This document shows, one piece after another, positions 11,474-21,068 of a stretch of 27,062 nt of DNA. Position numbers and translations under genes: made by a program. Source of the DNA: Polyrhizophydium stewartii (lineage: Eukaryota; Chytridiomycota; Chytridiomycetes; Rhizophydiales); NCBI GenBank assembly GCA_027604665.1, contig JADGIZ010000096.1:1-27062 (forward strand), in the 5' to 3' direction. Numbering within the stretch: position 1 is the stretch's first letter; each line of letters starts with the position of its first letter. The notes under the pieces are model-generated. The model was not told where the DNA came from. It saw only the letters and a program-made list of their open reading frames with translations, and ran no database searches.

Positions 11474-14079
11474 TCAGGCACGCATCGTGCGGTCCCAGGC
11501 CGCCTGAAGGATCATGCGAAGCATGCCCTTGTAGTCGATGCCCTCGATCTTGGCCATGTACGCCAGCTTGCCGTCCCAGCACCAGCCCGGATTCGGGTTG
11601 ACCTCGAGCAGCTTGATCGTGCCGCCCAGCCCGTCGAGCCCGTCGCCGCGGCCAACGTCGCAGCGAAAGTCAAAGCGCGCATAGTCGCGGCATCCAAAAC
11701 GCTCCCACAGCACGACGCAGATCTTCTTGAGCGCCTTCTCGGCCTCGGGGCTCATTGTTGCGCGGCGGTACCCAATGTCGGTCCAGTACGGGCTGCTAGG
11801 GTCCCACTTGGATTCGTAGCCCAGGATCGGCGCCAGGTTCTTGGCGACGATCTTTGAGTAGTCGACCTCGAGGATCGGGAAGAAATGGAAGCCCGTCTCT
11901 GGGTTGCCGACCATGCCGACGCCGTACTCGGTGCCGCTGAGGTACTCCTGAACGAGGACGTCGCGAATGCCGAGCCCGGCGAGCTCGTCCATGTACTTGC
12001 ACAGCTCTGCGCGGTCGTGCACAATCGAGCGGCCGGTGATGCCGAGCGAGTTGTCGCCCTTGACAGGCTTGATGAATGCCGGGTAGGCGATGCGCTCTTG
12101 GATCAGCTGGTCGAGACGCTCGAGATCAGAGACGATCGGCGTCGCCGTGTCGCCAAGGTACGTCATCTCCCGCGGCGTTGGAACGCCGAGCGCGCCGGCT
12201 GTGCTATTGACGAGACCCTTGTCGTAGCAGAGTGCAAGGCAAGTTGGCCCTGCACCCGAGTACGGGATCCCGGCGATCTCCAGCAGCGCGGGCACGTGCA
12301 TCTCCTTGAGCGCATCGTTCAGGAAGCCTTCGTCGCACAGGTTGAACACAAACGACGTGCCCTCTGCAATCTGCTGCGCCAAGCCGCGGTGCTTGTCGAC
12401 GACCTTGATCTTGTCTGACCCGTACCCCATGTCGCGCAGGGCGGCCAGGAGCTTGTCTCGGGTCTCAAAGTCCTCCTTGTTCCATGTGTTGTTGAGCTTC
12501 CCCACGCACCCGAGCGAGGTGTCGCCTAGGAGCACGGTGATCGATGAAAACGGCGGCGGAGGACTGTCTTTTGTGACCACCAGACTGTCGCCGATTTGCG
12601 ACACCAGCTCGTCGACGGTCGGAATCAAGTGCGCCGCCGCACCGACAGCCGCGGCAGCAGGATCAGCGCTGCGCTGCCTCTGCTTCGGCTGATCCATCGA
12701 CGCGGTGACAGACGCCGGCGAAGCAAGGCCGGCTTGGCATGCCAAGGGTGCGTCCTGTTGATCGCCCGCCTTGGCTGCTTCTGGCTTCACAGCCATGAGC
12801 ATCATGCGCTGCTCCATCATGCCCAGATCCTCCTTGCGCTTGCTCAGGTCGTACCCAATCGTGATGATGCCGTCGTTGGCGCTTGCGCTCGGCTGGTCGT
12901 CGGGGAGCAAGCCGGCTTCGATCATGAGGCCGTGGAGCTCGGCCCTGGAGTAGAGGCGCTCCTGGTAAAATTGGTCGCGCACGACGCCTTTGGAGGCGAC
13001 GGTGATGATCTCGCGCGAGATGAGACGCAGCCGGTCGGCACTGAGCTGGCGCTCGCGGCACACAAACGTTGTGTCGTCGGCCCACTCCCAGCCGCGCTCG
13101 GAAAAGTTGTTGCGCATGTACTCGCCGTCGGTCAGATCAAGCACCAGGCGGCCGCCAGGCATCAGCACGCGCGCGACCTCGGCGAGCACGGCGCGGTCGC
13201 TGTCCTCGTCGGAAAAGAACCCAAACGAGTTGCCCAGCAGCAGAACCAGGTCAAACGTCGCATCAGGGTACGGGATCTGGCGGCAGTCGCCGACAGTGAA
13301 GAACGTCTGCGTCGTGACGCTCTGGAACGAGGCGCGCTCCTGGGCGAGCGAGATCAGGTACGACGACTGGTCGTGCCCGTGGACATACAGATGCGGATAC
13401 TCCTTGACGAGATGCAGCGAATGGCGGCCCTGGCCGCAGCACAAGTCGAGGATGCGCGCGGGCGACTCTGCGTGCGTGAGTGCGCAGGCACGGTACCAGT
13501 TGTGTACGGTGGTGTGCGGGTGGGCGGATCGCACCATCGCGCACGATGACGGGCGGAGGGGCGGAGGCAGGCGCAGCGAGCAAAAGCGGGGCGAGCGGGC
13601 GGGGTGTCAGCGCTGTGCGGGCCGCGCGAGGGCGTGCGGGAGCCCGCGCGTAGGGCACGGCCAGGGGGCCGCCGCGAGCGTGCCATCGAAGCAGGCGCAC
13701 CCTCGATCGAGCCGTCGTCGTTGGCGCCGGCCCCACTGCCGCGCAGGATCAGATTCTTGATTTCAGGCACGGCCTCGAGCAGCGCAATCTCGCCCTGCGT
13801 GACGTCGGGGTCCTCGACGACGTCGCCGTCTGTCTTGAGGTACATGGCATCGGCAAAGACGTACTTCCACCACTGCGCAGGCACCATGGCCTCCAGGTCC
13901 TTGACGCGGCCGTAGCACACGGGCGGCTCCTTGGCGCGCGCCTTGTCCATCAGCGGCGTGGCGGCCTGGACCAGCGAGATGGACGACCGCATGAGGTCGT
14001 CGATGTCGCCACGCCACTGCGGCGGCGGCAGCTGGTCCTTGTCTTTGGGGCGGGTCGCGGAGAACGGGGTGGTGGACAT
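11474..14079 (-). CDS. SAM-dependent methyltransferase fused to D-Ala-D-Ala-ligase-like ATP-grasp enzyme
   Basis: A predicted two-domain enzyme of about 790 aa, in exons 13701-14079 and 11474-13467 joined by a phase-1 intron. Residues 1-127 carry a conserved-looking leader (YLKTDGDVVEDPDVT) typical of this methyltransferase type. Residues about 132-350 are a class I SAM methyltransferase: motif I ILDLCCGQGRH and post-I FDLVLLLGNSFGFF. After a short Ala/Pro linker, residues about 436-785 match the D-Ala-D-Ala ligase superfamily. They show the substrate-domain motifs FNLCDEG and IAGIPYSGAGP, CYDKGLV, the ATP loop FIKPVKGDNSLGI, VQEYLSGTEYGV, the metal-site RFDFR and EVNPNPGW. Both active sites look intact. 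Family knowledge: ATP-grasp ligases join a carboxylate to an amine or similar group through an acyl phosphate. Substrate and product are unknown. Fungi lack peptidoglycan, so cell-wall D-Ala ligation is unlikely. No partner biosynthetic gene is nearby. Confidence 0.85.
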
Positions 14080-14692
14080 GGCGTGCGTGCGGTGCTGGCG
14101 CGAGTGCGGTGCCTGGTGCGAGTGTGGGTCGAGTGAATGCGCGCGAGCAAGCCGGGACAAAGGCCATTTTCGAAGCGTGGGGACCGTATGGGCCACCAGA
14201 TCCTGCATGTTTCTCGCCCAGCACTGGCCAGAGGGGCGGCGAGGGTATTCAATCTCGCCCCGGCGTGCAAGACCCGCCCTCAACGAAGCCAGTCGGCGAC
14301 GCAGAGGCGATCGAATGAGTACAGTTGATCCTCATGATCGCAAGGCCAAGAGGCCCTGAATGTCAGCAAGCTTCGAAAGCGAACATGGGCCGGCGAGATT
14401 CGGAGGGCCTTGGCCGAACGAGACGAATGAATAGGAATCAGGCCGGCATTTTCGGGCCAGACGGCGCCTCAGTGCCCGACGGCCGGCGACGGCCGGCTGA
14501 TGTGGTCGTTGTTGCGTTTTCTCATTCGACGGCCCTCCTTCATGCGCCGCAGAACGCGAGCGGGCCAGCTCTTCATTGTGATGTGCCAGATTTGCACTTG
14601 CTCTCCCAGCCGCGCGCGCCTGCCGCTCGATCCTGCTGGCGAGACACGCTCAGCACCCTGCCGCTCCTGCTGCCGCGGGCCTACTGCACGAA
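14080..14692. promoter_or_regulatory. Divergent intergenic region, probable bidirectional promoter
   Basis: This 613-bp stretch lies between two start codons facing away from each other. It has no supported coding sequence; the open frames across it lack family motifs. It contains a direct repeat at 14478-14497 and GC-rich tracts but no clear TATA box. It should hold the promoters and 5' UTRs of the MT-ATP-grasp gene and the SLC44-like gene. Confidence 0.55.
14478..14497. repeat. Tandem 10-bp repeat GACGGCCGGC x2
   Basis: Two abutting copies of GACGGCCGGC occur in the divergent spacer, each containing the palindrome GCCGGC. A third copy lies at 19210-19219 in the spacer upstream of CDC6. A regulatory role is conjecture. 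Confidence 0.5.
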
Positions 14693-16909
14693 ATGCCGCG
14701 TACAAAAGCAGATCGGGTTGCTCCGGAAAGCGAACATCCTGTCGCTCCCATCGTCGCCAAGCGCCGGTGCCGCGATGTCATCTTCCTCATCATCTTCTTG
14801 CTCTACTGGGCCGGCATGGCCTTTGTCGCCCAGAGCGCCGTTGCGTCCGGTGACCCCAAGCGCCTGGTGTAAGAACGTCTGACCTGAACAACTATTCGCG
14901 CATCACCTGATGGTCGCCATGTGTGGAGGCATCTGCCACTGCGCATCCGGCCGTGTTGTCGCCATCGTCGCCCGCGTGTTGTTGCGAACGCGCTGCGAGT
15001 CGCATCTGAAGCCATTTGCTGACGAGACCCTGCCCGGGCCACCTCTGCTCGAGCAGCACCCCGACGGATTACCTTGGCCAGTACTGCGGCTATGTGAATG
15101 CGACGGCCACGACAGCCAGCGATGTCTCTGCAAAGCCGTATCTGTACTACATTGATCCCGTTTCGCTGTCATACGGCGTCTGCGTCAAGTCGTGCCCGAC
15201 CGACTCGGCGCTGACGACCACGTACTCGACGGTCATTTGCCTCTACACAGAGACGCCGGACGCCTCGACGCCATCGACGACCATTGCCTCGCGCATTGCC
15301 GCGGGCAAGTGCAGCGCGTACACTTACAAGTCAACGCCGATCCTCAACCGCTGCATCCCCGTCGACGCGATCTCGGCCACGCTCATCAGCCAGTCGCCCT
15401 CGGCCGGAAACACGACCGTCAGCACAAACAGCATGCTCTCCAACGGGCGGAGCACGGCCATGCAGATCATCACAGACCTGTTCACAACCTGGCCGGTCAT
15501 TGCCGTCTTTCTCGCCATCAGCCTCGTGGTGTGCTTTGTCTGGCTAGTGCTGCTGCAATGGTTCGCGGGTCCGTTTGTGTGGTTCGTCGTTTTCGCAGCA
15601 AACGGCATCCTCATTGGCGCCTCCGTATGGCTGTACTACTACTGGCAGGCCAAGCTCACGGCCTTCAACAGCGGCTCGTCGTCGAGCTCGTCGGCCGGCA
15701 CGACGCTCAACACCCAGACGACCGCCAGCCAATACGAGGTCACGTGGTCGCAAGTCGCATTCATTGTGTGCTGCGTAATTGCTGCTCTTCTGGTGCTCAT
15801 CACGATCGCCATGATCAAGCGAATCCGCATTGCAGTCCAGATCATCAAAGAGGCCAGCCGTGCGCTGATAACGATGCCCTTGATCGGTGGGCATCTGCGG
15901 CTCGCCAACGCGCACCACAGCCGCGGCAACTGACACCACGAGCGCAGTCTTCTTCCCCATGTGGATCTATGCAGGCATCATCCTCCTGATCATCTACTTT
16001 GTGGCGATCATGCTGTATCTTTTCACCCCAAACGGCTCGGTCAGCATCTCGGCAGGAAGCCTTAAAATCACGGATCCCGACATGAGTAATAAGCTGATCT
16101 GGTACCATCTCTTTGGCTGCATCTGGATGTTTGTATTTCTCTCGGGCATCAACCAGATCACCATTGCCGGCGCCGTCGCAAGCTGGTACTGGAGCCTTGA
16201 CAAGAAGACGCGCCAGCACTTGCCTGTGCTGCATTCGTTTGGCCGCGTGTGCCGCTACCACCTCGGCTCCGTGGCGCTCGGCTCGCTTCTGATTGCAATC
16301 GTTGAGCTCGTGCGCATCATCCTCATGTTCCTGCAGCGCCGCGCGAGACAGAGCGGCAACCGAACCTTCCAGGCCATTGTGGCGTGTCTGCAGTGCTGCG
16401 CAAAGTGCATCGAGCTGACGATGAAGTTCATCAACAAGAACGCGTATATTTACATTGCCATCAAGGGCACTGCGTTCTTCAAGTCAGCCTCGGCTGCGTC
16501 GTCGCTGCTCGTGCGCAATGCGCTGCGCCTCGTCGCCGTCGACTTTGTGGCCGACTTTGTGCTCATTCTGTCCAAGCTCGCCGTGACGGCTGCCGCGGGC
16601 TTCCTGTGCTACCTGTGGCTCAACTACAAGTCGGACATGTATGCCAACGTCAACTTCCCCTTCATCACCATCATCATCGTCGTGGTCGAGGCGTACATGG
16701 TCGCCACCGCTTTCTTCTCCATCTTCCACATGGCCATCGACACCATCTTTCTGTCGTTCCTCGAGGATTGCGAGACAAACGACGGGTCGCCCGAAAAGCC
16801 GTTCTACATGAGCGACAACCTCAGACGCATTGTCGGCAAGACCAGCACGGCACCCGTTGCAGATACGCGACAAAACGGCAAGAAGGTGACCGAGGTCAAC
16901 GAGTTTTAA
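14693..16909 (+). CDS. Choline-transporter-like protein, SLC44/CTL family
   Basis: A predicted multi-pass membrane transporter of about 655 aa. Exons are 14693-14868, 15057-15886 and 15948-16909, with introns of phase 2 and phase 1 and CTGAC branch motifs. Seen: a short cytosolic N-terminus ending in KRRCRDVIF; TM1; the family signature GDPKRL; then a large Cys-containing luminal/extracellular loop (DYLGQYCGY, VCVKSCP) with N-glycosylation-type NAT/NTT sites. TM segments follow, and then the conserved CTL core: FPMWIYAGIILL, SWYWSLDKK, YHLGSVALGSLLIAI, NKNAYIYIAIKG, FFKSASAASSLL and DTIFLSFLEDCE. Animal CTLs transport choline and related amines; fungal Pns1 belongs to the same family, but its function is unsettled. 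The start fits the family N-terminus; the GTAAGA donor at 14869 was chosen over GTGTAA at 14867 because it restores the frame. Family assignment is secure, substrate is not. Confidence 0.93.
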
Positions 16910-16979
16910 TCTCCGGCAGCCCCCATCCCGCGCCGCGCCGCATTTTCTTTGCTTTCCAGCTTCGCTGAATTGCAAGGCA

Positions 16980-16985
16980 ATTAAA
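16980..16985 (+). terminator. Putative poly(A) signal of the SLC44-like gene
   Basis: ATTAAA, the common variant hexamer, lies about 70 nt after the stop codon in the 146-bp convergent spacer shared with CDC6. No AATAAA for CDC6 is visible on the opposite strand. Confidence 0.45.
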
Positions 16986-17055
16986 GACCATTCTTTTCGT
17001 CCGTCTTACCAAGGTGTTGGTCTGATTTGGTCCAAAAAGGGCAGGCGCGTACGAG

Positions 17056-19123
17056 TCAGACAATCTTTGCATTCTGCAAGACGGTCTTGGCGTCCTTGAG
17101 CAGTGTTGCAAGCACCGGCACGCTGGACACTGCCTGCTCGACATCGCTTGCGCGCACAATAAGCGACGCCGTCTTGTTGGCGAGATCATCCACTTTGCGG
17201 CGGCTGTGCAGATGCACAAGCCCCTGCGTCTCGAGCGTCATGACCAAGTCGTTGAACTCGGTGCGGTGAACAGGTGCAACCATGCTGCCGTTCTTGGCGA
17301 GCGCCAGATACACTTCGTACACCTTGGCGACTGTAAAGTCGGCGACGGCGTGCTGCTTCATGACGACAAGCGCGCACAGCACGAGCTTGTGATGCATGTT
17401 GAGCGCCTTGATGCGGTTGGCGTTGGGGGAGCCAAAGATGGCCGATGTTGCCTGCAGGACATGCTTCATGGTGACTTTGCAGACAACCGGCGCTGCTGAG
17501 AGCGCCGCTGGGTGGGCCGCGACAGATGTGGTTGCGTCGCTGCCGGATTTGGGCGATCCGGGCTCGGCGGCTGCGGCGGCGAGTGCAGCTGCGAGCGACG
17601 GCGGCTTGCGCGGCGTCAAAGCAGAGAGCGACGCAACGCGTTGGCGCTCCTCGGCCTCGGCCATCTCGATTGCATGGCTGGCGCACTTGTCAGCGCTCTC
17701 CCGGATACATGTACAGCACAGGCAAAAGCCAGACACGAGATGGCCGTGCCTAAACGCACCGACAGACATCCAACGCCTTGCGCACGTCGCCCGTGTCGAC
17801 GATCTTGCGGGCCGCCATTTCGATTGCCATGGGTTGGATGAGCGTCAACCCCACACGATGATCGCCGACGCCGCCCGGTGCCGCAGGAGCAGCGATTTCC
17901 GGACCCGAGATCTCGTCGTGCGTTCGCTTCCTGCTCGGCGTCGACGGCACGTGGCCATCGACTTCGTGCATGTCGCCACCATCGCCCGCGCCGATCATGA
18001 GCAGCCGATCCTTGATGATGGCCGCGATCTCGGTGACCTTGTAGACATCAAAGTTGAGAAGCTGCGGCTCGCAGTCCTTGGCTCGCAGACGAGGAAGGAA
18101 GCGGGTCGTGAGGTCCATGGCGTTGGAGATGCCAATGAGCGCCATCCGGCCGTGCGGCGCGCGAGCCCAGGTGAACAGCTGATAGAGCGCCTCCTGGTCG
18201 CGGCTGATGAGCTGGTCAAGCTCGTCGAGAATAAACAGACTGCCACGAATGGCATTGTATATGTCATTCATAGGCCGCAAATACACATGAGCACGTAGTG
18301 GCTGCACTCACAAGAACGAGTTGCCTGCCTCCTTGTCGCCGGAACACTTACTGCCGGGCATGATGACTTGCTCGAGGCTTTTGAGCCCGCTCTTGGCCGG
18401 CACAGTTTCTCCCGTGGCAGCTTGCAGCAGTCCAGCGAATATGCTTCCAGCTTGGGTAAAGTTCATGCAGTTGAGCTTGACAAGAGTGACCTTGCGAGCC
18501 GCGCTCTTCATCTCGGCTGCCATGTTGCGGCAGACCTCGTCGAGCAGGGCGGTTTTGCCCGTGCCGGGGTATCCAGAGATGTACAGCGAACCAGGCACGC
18601 CTTCGAGCGCATGTATTTCGATGAAGCGGCGGATCGCACGGCGCTCTGCATCCCGGCCGACGAGGCGAGACGGGGTCGCACAGCGGTGGAAGACCGACTT
18701 GGCCTCGAGATAGACGCTGGCCGGCGTGCGCGGCGTGCGTGGGGTCTGAGCGCGGTGCGGTGTGCGAGGCGTGCGCGGCGTGTTGGGTGCGTCTGCGTCT
18801 GCTGCTGCTGCTGCTGCTGTCACTGCTGCCGACGCAGCAGCAGCAGCAGCGCCGACCGCCGCGGCCTCGAGCAGCCCATGCCGCTTCTCCGACCGCGACG
18901 GCGTCGAGGCCGCGATGGGCCGGGTGCGCTGTTTTGGAGGCGACGCTGGCTCGGCGGCGGGAGCAGCGGCCGGCGCCGAGTCGCTGCTCGGCTCAACGGC
19001 CGCCTCGCCCGCATGCTTGCCGCGCCTGGCTCGCTTGGCGGGGCTCTGGGGGGCCGCCTCGGCCGCGACCACAGCGGGGGTACCGGACGCCGTCTTCCTC
19101 TGGCTGCGCGTCCGAATCTGCAT
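17056..19123 (-). CDS. CDC6: Replication-licensing AAA+ ATPase Cdc6
   Basis: Cdc6 joins ORC at origins and helps load the MCM2-7 helicase in G1. Exons are 18312-19123, 17760-18239 and 17056-17677, giving about 637 aa with both introns in phase 2. Residues 1-140 are a disordered, basic tail with Ala runs and several TP(R) sites at about 114-134, resembling CDK sites. The AAA+ module has Walker A GYPGTGKT (about 184-191), Walker B LFILDELDQL (about 272-281), sensor ALIGISNAMDLTTRFLPRLRA and PQLLNFDVY. The lid has GDVRKALDVC joined across the second intron to RHAIEMAE. A winged-helix C-terminus follows after a Pro/Ala/Ser-rich linker. For exon 1 I used the GTGAGT donor at 18311. An earlier GTAAGT at 18351 would delete residues and end in phase 1, against the phase-2 acceptor. 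RAI1 ends 101 bp upstream, so the promoter must be compact or overlap that gene. Confidence 0.93.
18799..18849. repeat. (CTG)7 and (CAG)5 inverted triplet tracts inside CDC6
   Basis: (CTG)7 at 18799-18819 is followed 15 bp later by (CAG)5 at 18835-18849. On the coding strand both arms read as Ala codons in the disordered tail. The arms are complementary and could pair as a hairpin with a short loop. Confidence 0.85.
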
Positions 19124-19224
19124 CTGTCCGGACAGGCAGCGTTGCTGGGCAAGACGCGATCGGGCCTGGATGCCGCAGGACGCCAGAAGGCCGACCAAAC
19201 TTTATCGCCGACGGCCGGCCTCGC
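19124..19224. promoter_or_regulatory. RAI1-CDC6 spacer (short CDC6 promoter region)
   Basis: Only 101 bp separate the RAI1 stop from the chosen CDC6 start. It includes one GACGGCCGGC copy (19210-19219) and an ACGCGA (19154-19159) that is one base off the fungal MluI cell-cycle box. Neither is proof of regulation. Confidence 0.35.
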
Positions 19225-20816
19225 TCAGCCCTCCCAAAACCCAGGAAGAAAGGCACGCGGGCTGTCTGTCTCGGCCGGATGGATCTCGACGGCGAGCGCC
19301 GAGGGGTTGAAGCGCACGAGATACACCGTGCGTCGGTCGTCCACGGTGACGGCGTCTCTGATGAACGTCAGGCATTCCGCGGCGAATGCGATGCAGCGGT
19401 TGGGGTCCCACATGCCCGGCTTGCCGCGCACGAGCCGCGGCAGCTCGGCGGTCTCGAATCGCTTGGTGTGGGACAGGCGGCCGTCGTCGGTGCGGAAGCC
19501 AAAGATGATGTTGGGTACACCGGCAAGATAGGACTGCGCCCACACGCGCAGCAGCTTGAACCTGCCCCGATCGTGTGGAGGGCTTTCCGTCAGCCTTTGA
19601 CTGCGCAGCGAGGGTGAGCAAGGCTTTCCCCCACTTCTCAAAGCTATTCTGCTGCCGCGGATCGGTGATGACGCGGTTGGTCTTGAGCTCTGCGTATGCA
19701 TTCTGGACGCGCTCGTCAGGCCGCGGCTCGCCTGTCCAAGTCGCTCGTCAACACGCTGCATCGTGTCGATCACACCCAGGCGTACATTCGAGTCGCACAC
19801 GCACGGATCAAGCAGTCGACCTCGCCGCCGAGCACCATATCGTGCTTGCCAAGTGTTGCGCGGAACACGCTGCAGAACTGCACGTTGGTGTCGACAACCT
19901 GGGCACTGCGCTCGCGCAGCACGGGGTCGTCGGGCTGCAGCTGTGAGGGCGGCACCGGCACGGTGGCCAGGCTCTCGAACTTGTATCCCCAGTACGTGAA
20001 CAGCCGGTCGCGGTCGCTTCGCCCATACTTGGCGGCCGCGGCCTCTGGTTCCTCGCGCTCCTCGAGAAAGACGGTCCCCTGCGAATTCGCCGCAAGGAGA
20101 GTCAGCGTCGTCCGTACTCACTCACGCATGCATGCACGCGGAGGACCTCGAGATGCAGACCTTGAAGAGTGTTGCGTTGAGCTGCCACTCGTCCCGCGTC
20201 GAGTACGGCGTGCACATGATCTTGGTCATGATGCCTCTCCCTGCGTCGGCAGGCTCTTCAGCGCTCGGTGCGCACGGCCGGCAGGCTCCGCGGCGGCTCG
20301 CGGCGCACATGTGCACAGGGCCGGGCGTATCGGCTCCTTGGCCAGATCCCGGCGCGTGGCGTTGACGTCGTCGAGGCACTCGAGCAGCGCGTCCAAATGC
20401 TCGGCCGTGGGTGCTCGCTGGATGAACCGGTCCGGGAACCCGTCCGACAGGTTGCACCCCGGGTCGGGCTCGCAGTAGTACTTCTGGAAGCGCACGGGTC
20501 AGCCCCGCGCCGGCCGCCGTCGGGGGCCGAGGCCGCCGGCCCGCACCAGCTCGGCGCGCGACTGCTGCTGGGCAACCCGGTCAGGGCCGAACGAGAAGCA
20601 CCCGATTTCGGTGGGAAACGTGAAGGTGCTGGGCTGGAAGCGGGCCGTGGGGCTCGCTAGCGGCAGCCGCCGCACGCCGTCGCTGTCCGGAGCGCGGGTG
20701 CGCTCGCCGCGCGGCGACACCGTCTCGCGGGGAGGCTCGCCAGCACGAACTGGCCCGCCCGCCGTGTTTGCTCGCTTGCGGTCGTGCCCGTCGGCTGGCT
20801 TGGTGTTGCGCCGCAT
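19225..20816 (-). CDS. RAI1: Decapping exoribonuclease Rai1/DXO
   Basis: Rai1/DXO enzymes remove incomplete or NAD caps from RNA 5' ends and support 5'-3' decay; in yeast Rai1 partners the nuclear exonuclease Rat1. Exons are 20547-20816, 20309-20483, 20161-20240, 19805-20078, 19635-19731 and 19225-19561, giving about 410 aa, close to the family norm. Phases agree at all five introns, and the joins rebuild the family blocks. Seen in order: FTFPTEIGCFSF; AELKYYCEPDPGCNLSDGF; CTWRGIMTKIMCTPY (split by intron 2); ELNAT-like QLNATLFK; TYWGYKFE (about 203-210); the ExD motif in GGEVDC (about 259-264); the E-phi-K motif in YAELKTNR; KLLRVWAQSYLAGVPNIIFGFR; and RLVRGKPGMWDP. The metal-binding acidic residues recalled for the family are present, so the enzyme should be active. 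The ATG at 20816 is preferred; an in-frame ATG at 20918 would add 34 residues that lack family motifs. Confidence 0.93.
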
Positions 20817-21068
20817 GGGCAACTGCGGGCGAGCTTCCGACGAGCAAGGTCGAGAGAGCGACCGCCAAGCTTTACTCTGGGCCTGTGCGAATGAAGCCAG
20901 CTGGATCTTGTGCCACACTGCCGAAGCCTATCTGCATCGAGCGAGTTCAAATGCGGTTCATTGGATGATGAGCTTGGGCATTTGCAAGGTTCGAGCGACA
21001 ATCGCTTGACATTGAGCATCAGCCGAGGGTCGTTATTGTATCCAAGCGCCATGTTCTTGTGGAGCCCT
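20817..21068. promoter_or_regulatory. Spacer between LRR gene and RAI1
   Basis: This 252-bp stretch lies between the LRR-gene stop and the RAI1 start on the same strand. The frames remain partly open but show no family motif or LRR register. I see no AATAAA and no TATA element. Confidence 0.35.

Noticed and set aside
13591..13612. Acceptor at GCACAG followed by CTGAC within the MT intron
   Set aside because: Using it puts a TGA stop as the second codon in the frame of exon 2 and does not match the donor phase. The CTGAC there is far from the acceptor used.
17660..17690. Earlier acceptors for the CDC6 third exon (after CGGGAG or GAGAG)
   Set aside because: The acceptor at 17678 lies after a CTGAC branch site and rebuilds the family sequence KALDVCRHAIEMAE. 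The earlier sites insert residues not seen in the family.
18346..18351. GTAAGT donor in CDC6 exon 1
   Set aside because: It matches the consensus better than the GTGAGT at 18311, but it leaves phase 1 against a phase-2 acceptor and removes the residues leading into Walker B.
19154..19159. Possible MluI cell-cycle box upstream of CDC6
   Set aside because: It reads ACGCGA, not ACGCGT. One near-match in GC-rich DNA is not evidence.
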